A stretch of DNA of 40,807 nt, taken from a virus. The notes beneath the pieces are model-generated. The model saw only the letters and a list, made by a program, of their open reading frames with translations, was not told the origin of the DNA and made no database searches. The stretch spans positions 1 to 40,807 of the IMG/VR virus record IMGVR_UViG_3300022690_000311. One strand, given 5' to 3'. The first letter of the stretch is position 1. Every line of letters starts with the position of its first letter. This document shows positions 38,331 to 40,807 of the stretch, piece after piece. Both the position numbers and the translations under genes were made by a program.

Positions 38331-38387
38331 ATAACTTTTTTATAATTTTATTAAATTTATTATTTATTATCAACGATAACTTTTTTA
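38331..38387. promoter_or_regulatory. Divergent control region with operator-like elements
   Basis: Minus-strand promoter: -35 TTGATA (38373-38368), 17-nt spacer, -10 TAAAAT (38350-38345), start at about 38338. Elements ATAACTTTTTTAT (38331-38343) and ATAACTTTTTTA (38376-38387) flank it and resemble the TAAC-NNN-GTTA operators. The rightward gene at 38401 has no clear promoter of its own. Confidence 0.6.
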
Positions 38388-38400
38388 GAAAGGCTTCAAT

Positions 38401-38787
38401 ATGAAGAATAAGAATAACATTTTTGCAATAAGCATTATAATCAATTGTTTGATATTGATTTTAAATGCTAGGATTTCAACCAATACTCAACAAATAATCA
38501 TACCAGATTATTCAAATGAAATTTCAAAAGTCCGTAAAAAAGTAGAAAAAGCGGAGAAAAATGGAGAAAAAATAGAAGAATTGAATGCCAAATTTAAAAA
38601 ATTAGGCAATTTTCTTGTAACTAAAAATATCCATGTAAATGATCCTGGCGCCGGTACTCGCGTTGTTCTTAATGGCGGAGGAGCCTTATTCAAAAGACGT
38701 ACCAATGCTGATTATATACGAATTAATGATGATGGTTTATCTATCGTCAGAACCGATAAATCTGTCGAATGGATTGCTAAATATTAA
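38401..38787 (+). CDS. Membrane-anchored coiled-coil protein (128 aa)
   Basis: Residues 8-24 (FAISIIINCLILILNAR) form one N-terminal transmembrane segment, then a coiled coil (KVRKKVEKAEKNGEKIEELNAKF) and a beta-rich C-terminal domain (DPGAGTRVVLNGGGALFKRR). Could be an inner-membrane spanin-like or superinfection protein; the family is not recognised. Transcribed toward the terminator at 38799. Confidence 0.62.
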   Translation: MKNKNNIFAISIIINCLILILNARISTNTQQIIIPDYSNEISKVRKKVEKAEKNGEKIEELNAKFKKLGNFLVTKNIHVNDPGAGTRVVLNGGGALFKRRTNADYIRINDDGLSIVRTDKSVEWIAKY

Positions 38788-38798
38788 TTTAATATTAG

Positions 38799-38832
38799 AC
38801 AGGGAGGGCTAACAATCTTCCCTGTTTTTTTA
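38799..38832 (+). terminator. Intrinsic terminator ending rightward transcription
   Basis: ACAGGGA, 13-nt loop, TCCCTGT (perfect 7 bp), then TTTTTTT. The T-run overlaps the stop codon of the convergent small zinc gene. Confidence 0.92.
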
Positions 38833-38967
38833 AGTAATTTTAATTCTTTTACAATCTTCTTTTAAATGTTTTTCCATATTATAGAATGAAATAGTTGATT
38901 TACATTTTAAACAACTAATAAAATTTAATCTCTTCATTTCTTTAACCCAGTAATCATGTTTACTCAT
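38830..38967 (-). CDS. Small C2HC zinc-finger protein (45 aa)
   Basis: MSKHDYWVKEMKRLNFISCLKCKSTISF..., with CLKC and HLKEDC giving a C2HC finger. ATG 38967, TAA at 38830-38832. GGAAAA upstream is a modest ribosome-binding site. Function unknown. Confidence 0.6.
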   Translation of the reverse strand: MSKHDYWVKEMKRLNFISCLKCKSTISFYNMEKHLKEDCKRIKIT

Positions 38968-38991
38968 TATATTTTCCAATTACTTTCTATG

Positions 38992-39017
38992 AAAAGACCT
39001 ACCCCGAAGGGTAGGCC
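38992..39017 (-). terminator. Intrinsic terminator with UUCG loop
   Basis: Minus strand CCTACCC-TTCG-GGGTAGG followed by TCTTTTC. It lies just after the gene at 39027-39209, so the small zinc gene beyond is reached only by read-through. Confidence 0.88.
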
Positions 39018-39026
39018 AGCTAACAA

Positions 39027-39209
39027 TCAATCAGATTCCATCCAATACTTAGCATTCTCGGTATAAAACACTATATCAGGTTTTATATCGTTACTAGGTA
39101 TACCGTCATACCAAAGAGCTTCGTAGAAAGCTTCTTTGCTAATCTCGACAGGTATGAATTCTTTCAAATCCTCACCTTTCATGTACATTTTATGCTTAAA
39201 GTATTTCAT
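39027..39209 (-). CDS. Hypothetical protein (60 aa)
   Basis: MKYFKHKMYMKGEDLKEF, then EISKEAFYEALWYDG and a beta end (IVFYTENAKYWMESD). AGGAT upstream of the ATG. Similar small acidic proteins are scattered in phages. Not recognised. Confidence 0.65.
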   Translation of the reverse strand: MKYFKHKMYMKGEDLKEFIPVEISKEAFYEALWYDGIPSNDIKPDIVFYTENAKYWMESD

Positions 39210-39441
39210 AGTTATCCTTTCTATTGATTAACTATCACTACTTCGGATGTTTTCGATACGATCTTTAAAAAAGTGATATGCCCCATAAAGGCGGTTAATT
39301 AAAGATTACTTTTTACTCATTAACCTTTTACGTTTTTCAGTTCTTACTTTCTGCACACTTCACTTTTCGCCTTTAAGATCTAACCCTTTAGCCGCCAGAA
39401 TTAATGGGATCTGACAAACCTGGAGCTTGATACAAAATCAA
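39210..39441. other. Gap without a supported gene
   Basis: Only very short frames. It contains a perfect GCTTGAT-5-ATCAAGC hairpin (39425-39441) immediately 3' of tRNA-Asn on the minus strand, which could protect or end the tRNA transcript. Confidence 0.5.
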
Positions 39442-39513
39442 GCATTTCACCTGGATTTGAACCAGGTCACTTACCTTAACAGGGTAATGCTCTACCAATT
39501 GAGCTATGAAATG
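39442..39513 (-). tRNA. tRNA-Asn (GUU)
   Basis: Acceptor CATTTCA/TGAAATG fully paired, D-arm TAGCTCAATTGGTAGAGC, anticodon arm TTACC-CTGTTAA-GGTAA (GUU), T-arm CCTGG-TTCAAAT-CCAGG. No encoded CCA (CTTG follows), unlike the other six tRNAs, and C1-G72 is unusual. Confidence 0.9.
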
Positions 39514-39602
39514 TAAAGTGCAAACGCTATGTCATGACAAAGCTAAATGTTTAGGGCACATTTGCAAAGCCCTCCTTTATCGCTGACATATCACCTAGTT
39601 TT

Positions 39603-39812
39603 TTATTTCTTTTTTTTCTTCGTAATAAACCACATTATCAGGCAGAATAAGGCAATAACCAAAAGTATGAGAGGCGCGCCCCAAAAAGGGGCAGTGACCC
39701 ACCACCATGACCATTTTATAACTCCGCATAATTTTAAGGTAACGAAAACACAACCAAGTAATCCGGCAAGGCCTATTCCACTACTTGATGAAGAGCTAAC
39801 ACTACTCCTCAT
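39603..39812 (-). CDS. Two-segment membrane protein (69 aa)
   Basis: Ser-rich start, then hydrophobic segments GLAGLLGCVFVTLKLCGV and APLILLVIALFCLIMWFI, ending in five lysines. WWWVTAPFWGAPL is a recurrent phage motif. Could be a holin or membrane accessory. It overlaps the DIP1984-like gene by one base. Confidence 0.65.
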   Translation of the reverse strand: MRSSVSSSSSSGIGLAGLLGCVFVTLKLCGVIKWSWWWVTAPFWGAPLILLVIALFCLIMWFITKKKKK

Positions 39813-40144
39813 TACTGCATTCCTTCTGGCGCTGTGTAGCTACCTAAATCTACCGTCCAGTTAGCTTGCTGAATTGCGGCATCAAGCTTCCTTAATGACG
39901 TTGCTAATCTGTCAAACTCTTTGAAAATACTTTCTGGCGTGAGGAGCGGTTCTTTCTTAGTCACCTCATCTGTTCCAGCCGCTATCTTTTCATCAGTTGA
40001 TCCCGGAATAGGATCAGTTACTCTGATGCGCGTTACTGTCTCTTTGAAGTATCCTTGCTCCGCCTGTATTTTAAGTGGTTCAAGTCTCTCAATCCGTTGG
40101 ACTAATTGCTTTCTTAAAGCTAAACCCTCTGCTAGTTTCATCAT
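39812..40144 (-). CDS. DIP1984-like family protein (110 aa)
   Basis: MMKLAEGLALRKQLVQRIERL, then a long helical region and FKEFDRLATSLRKLDAAIQQAN, the pattern of the DIP1984 (septicolysin-related) family of small helical proteins. Biological role unsettled. AGGAAAA upstream; an inner part is divergent (YFKETVTRIRVTDPIPG). Confidence 0.7.
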   Translation of the reverse strand: MMKLAEGLALRKQLVQRIERLEPLKIQAEQGYFKETVTRIRVTDPIPGSTDEKIAAGTDEVTKKEPLLTPESIFKEFDRLATSLRKLDAAIQQANWTVDLGSYTAPEGMQ

Positions 40145-40370
40145 TTTTCCTTTCTGTTTGATAAATTGGTCTTGAATCTCTTTGACTGTACGGTCTTTCT
40201 ACCGCTGTTTCTTTTGTATATATTCTTGGTATATATTCCTTGAATGTGTCCATCCTGATCTTACATGTACTACAGGATGGGACTACTATTGGATATGTTG
40301 CCTCCACCTTTATGACAAGACATTTTTTACATAAGAATAAATATAATTTATCTGGAAATGGTTCGTTCAT
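40089..40370 (-). CDS. Zinc-ribbon hypothetical protein (93 aa)
   Basis: CKKC near residue 14 and CSTC near 33 in MNEPFPDKLYLFLCKKCLV ... VVPSCSTCKIRM. The C-terminal half is polar and overlaps the next gene by 56 nt in a different frame, so the true end may be less conserved. Function unknown. Confidence 0.6.
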   Translation of the reverse strand: MNEPFPDKLYLFLCKKCLVIKVEATYPIVVPSCSTCKIRMDTFKEYIPRIYTKETAVERPYSQRDSRPIYQTERKNDETSRGFSFKKAISPTD

Positions 40371-40371
40371 T

Positions 40372-40512
40372 TTATTTTACCACCTTTTTATTTGGCCAAG
40401 TTGTTTTATTGGCGCTGACTTTTTTATATCTAAGTATGGTTGCACCTGTTTCGGTATGAAATTTCACTGGCTTATTCACATCCAAAACATATTTAAAATT
40501 TCTTTTCGTCAT
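40372..40512 (-). CDS. Small basic protein (46 aa)
   Basis: MTKRNFKYVLDVNKPVKF ... KKVSANKTTWPNKKVVK. The ATG at 40512 overlaps the TGA of the zinc-ribbon gene that crosses the window ends (ATGA), and its stop lies 1 nt before the next ATG. Beta-like, very basic. Unknown. Confidence 0.65.
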   Translation of the reverse strand: MTKRNFKYVLDVNKPVKFHTETGATILRYKKVSANKTTWPNKKVVK

Positions 40513-40807
40513 ATAGATTGTTTTTCTTGCTGGAATTTTTCTGTGAGTTCTTTCATTCTTTTCATTGTTTTTTCAATCTCTTTTGACCTTCTTCGTTTTT
40601 CACTTTCAATCAGTAATTCCAGTGCGATCCTCTGTGATATTGTTAAGTTTTCATAAAACTCAGAGATATAACAAGCCGGGCATTCGTCATCATCTTCGTC
40701 ATCGTAAATATCACCGCAATCGGGGCACTCTGTCGGGCAGTTATTACATTCAATCCCTGAGCCATTTACATAACCGCATTCAGGGCAACTGTCATCGTCA
40801 GGGTATG
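40509..40807 (-). CDS. Small multi-zinc-ribbon protein, 3' part (continues from 148-1)
   Basis: The remainder of the gene that starts at 148. From 40807 the frame repeats the zinc-ribbon half, then gives SEFYENLTISQRIALELLIE, followed by a basic coiled tail, and ends at TGA 40511-40509. Without its ATG, which lies beyond the right end, it would look truncated; joining the ends restores 100 aa. Confidence 0.85.
   Translation of the reverse strand, partial: YPDDDSCPECGYVNGSGIECNNCPTECPDCGDIYDDEDDDECPACYISEFYENLTISQRIALELLIESEKRRRSKEIEKTMKRMKELTEKFQQEKQSI
40664..40807. repeat. Terminal redundancy, right copy (identical to 1-144)
   Basis: Exact 144-bp copy of the window start. See the left copy; removing one copy gives a circle of 40663 bp. 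Confidence 0.95.

Noticed and set aside
39350-39420. Minus-strand readthrough resembling the end of a serine recombinase (KGLDLKGEK, stop, SVQKVR)
   Set aside because: Interrupted by an in-frame TGA and very short. TGA is used as a normal stop throughout, so this is probably chance or a remnant too small to support.
1-40807. Diversity-generating retroelement, as in BPP-1
   Set aside because: The structural genes resemble BPP-1, but no reverse transcriptase or template/variable repeat pair was seen.

Overview
The window reads as one complete, AT-rich tailed-phage genome of about 40.7 kb with podovirus (short-tailed) morphogenesis genes. Bases 1-144 are repeated exactly at 40664-40807, and a zinc-ribbon gene runs uninterrupted across the join. 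The two ends are therefore the same place, and the molecule is circular or circularly permuted. A lipoprotein with a clear lipobox (34766-35230) and the T7/BPP-1-like head-tail set point to a Gram-negative, probably proteobacterial, host. The host itself cannot be named from the sequence.

Layout. (1) 38090-40807 continuing through the join to 11167 is transcribed leftwards. It is a long early/accessory operon of mostly tiny genes with ATGA or TAATG stop-start overlaps, beginning at strong sigma70-type promoters near 11.2 and 10.85 kb. It holds a replication protein, SSB, a Rad52/ERF-like annealing protein, a VRR-NUC nuclease, a PD-(D/E)XK-like protein, a YopX protein, a Lar-like protein, Phage_ABA_S-like proteins, a 40-unit hexanucleotide-repeat gene coding for a (X-Gly)n protein, and many zinc-ribbon microproteins. 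(2) 11.2-12.5 kb is the control/integration region: a roughly 0.75 kb non-coding stretch, then a 183-aa tyrosine recombinase. (3) 12.5-15.2 kb is transcribed rightwards and carries six tRNAs (Pro, Leu, Gln, His, Ser, Ser), structured leader RNAs and small genes. (4) 15.2-38.1 kb is the rightward late operon: terminase small and large subunits, GNAT acetyltransferase, portal, Bbp19-like protein, scaffold, capsid, tail tubular proteins A and B, four internal-virion (ejection) proteins, tail fibre, lipoprotein, appendage and lectin-like proteins and membrane proteins. (5) 38.1-39.6 kb is a switch zone: a candidate ribbon-helix-helix regulator with its own promoter and operators, a membrane coiled-coil protein, terminators and a lone tRNA-Asn.

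How it works together. No RNA polymerase, DNA polymerase or helicase is visible, so host RNA polymerase and replisome are presumably used. Eight promoters on both strands have good -35/-10 boxes, and a recurring element with consensus (T/C)ACTTTgTTA lies in or beside most of them. It is a perfect palindrome at 582-598 and at 10869-10881, so one repressor or activator probably controls the early, integrase, tRNA and accessory transcripts. The product of 38090-38314, whose own promoter carries the same element, is the best candidate. Several transcripts begin with a stem arm that closes 75-125 nt later, just before a gene, which suggests RNA-level control. No endolysin was recognised, and the start codon of the terminase small subunit is unresolved.
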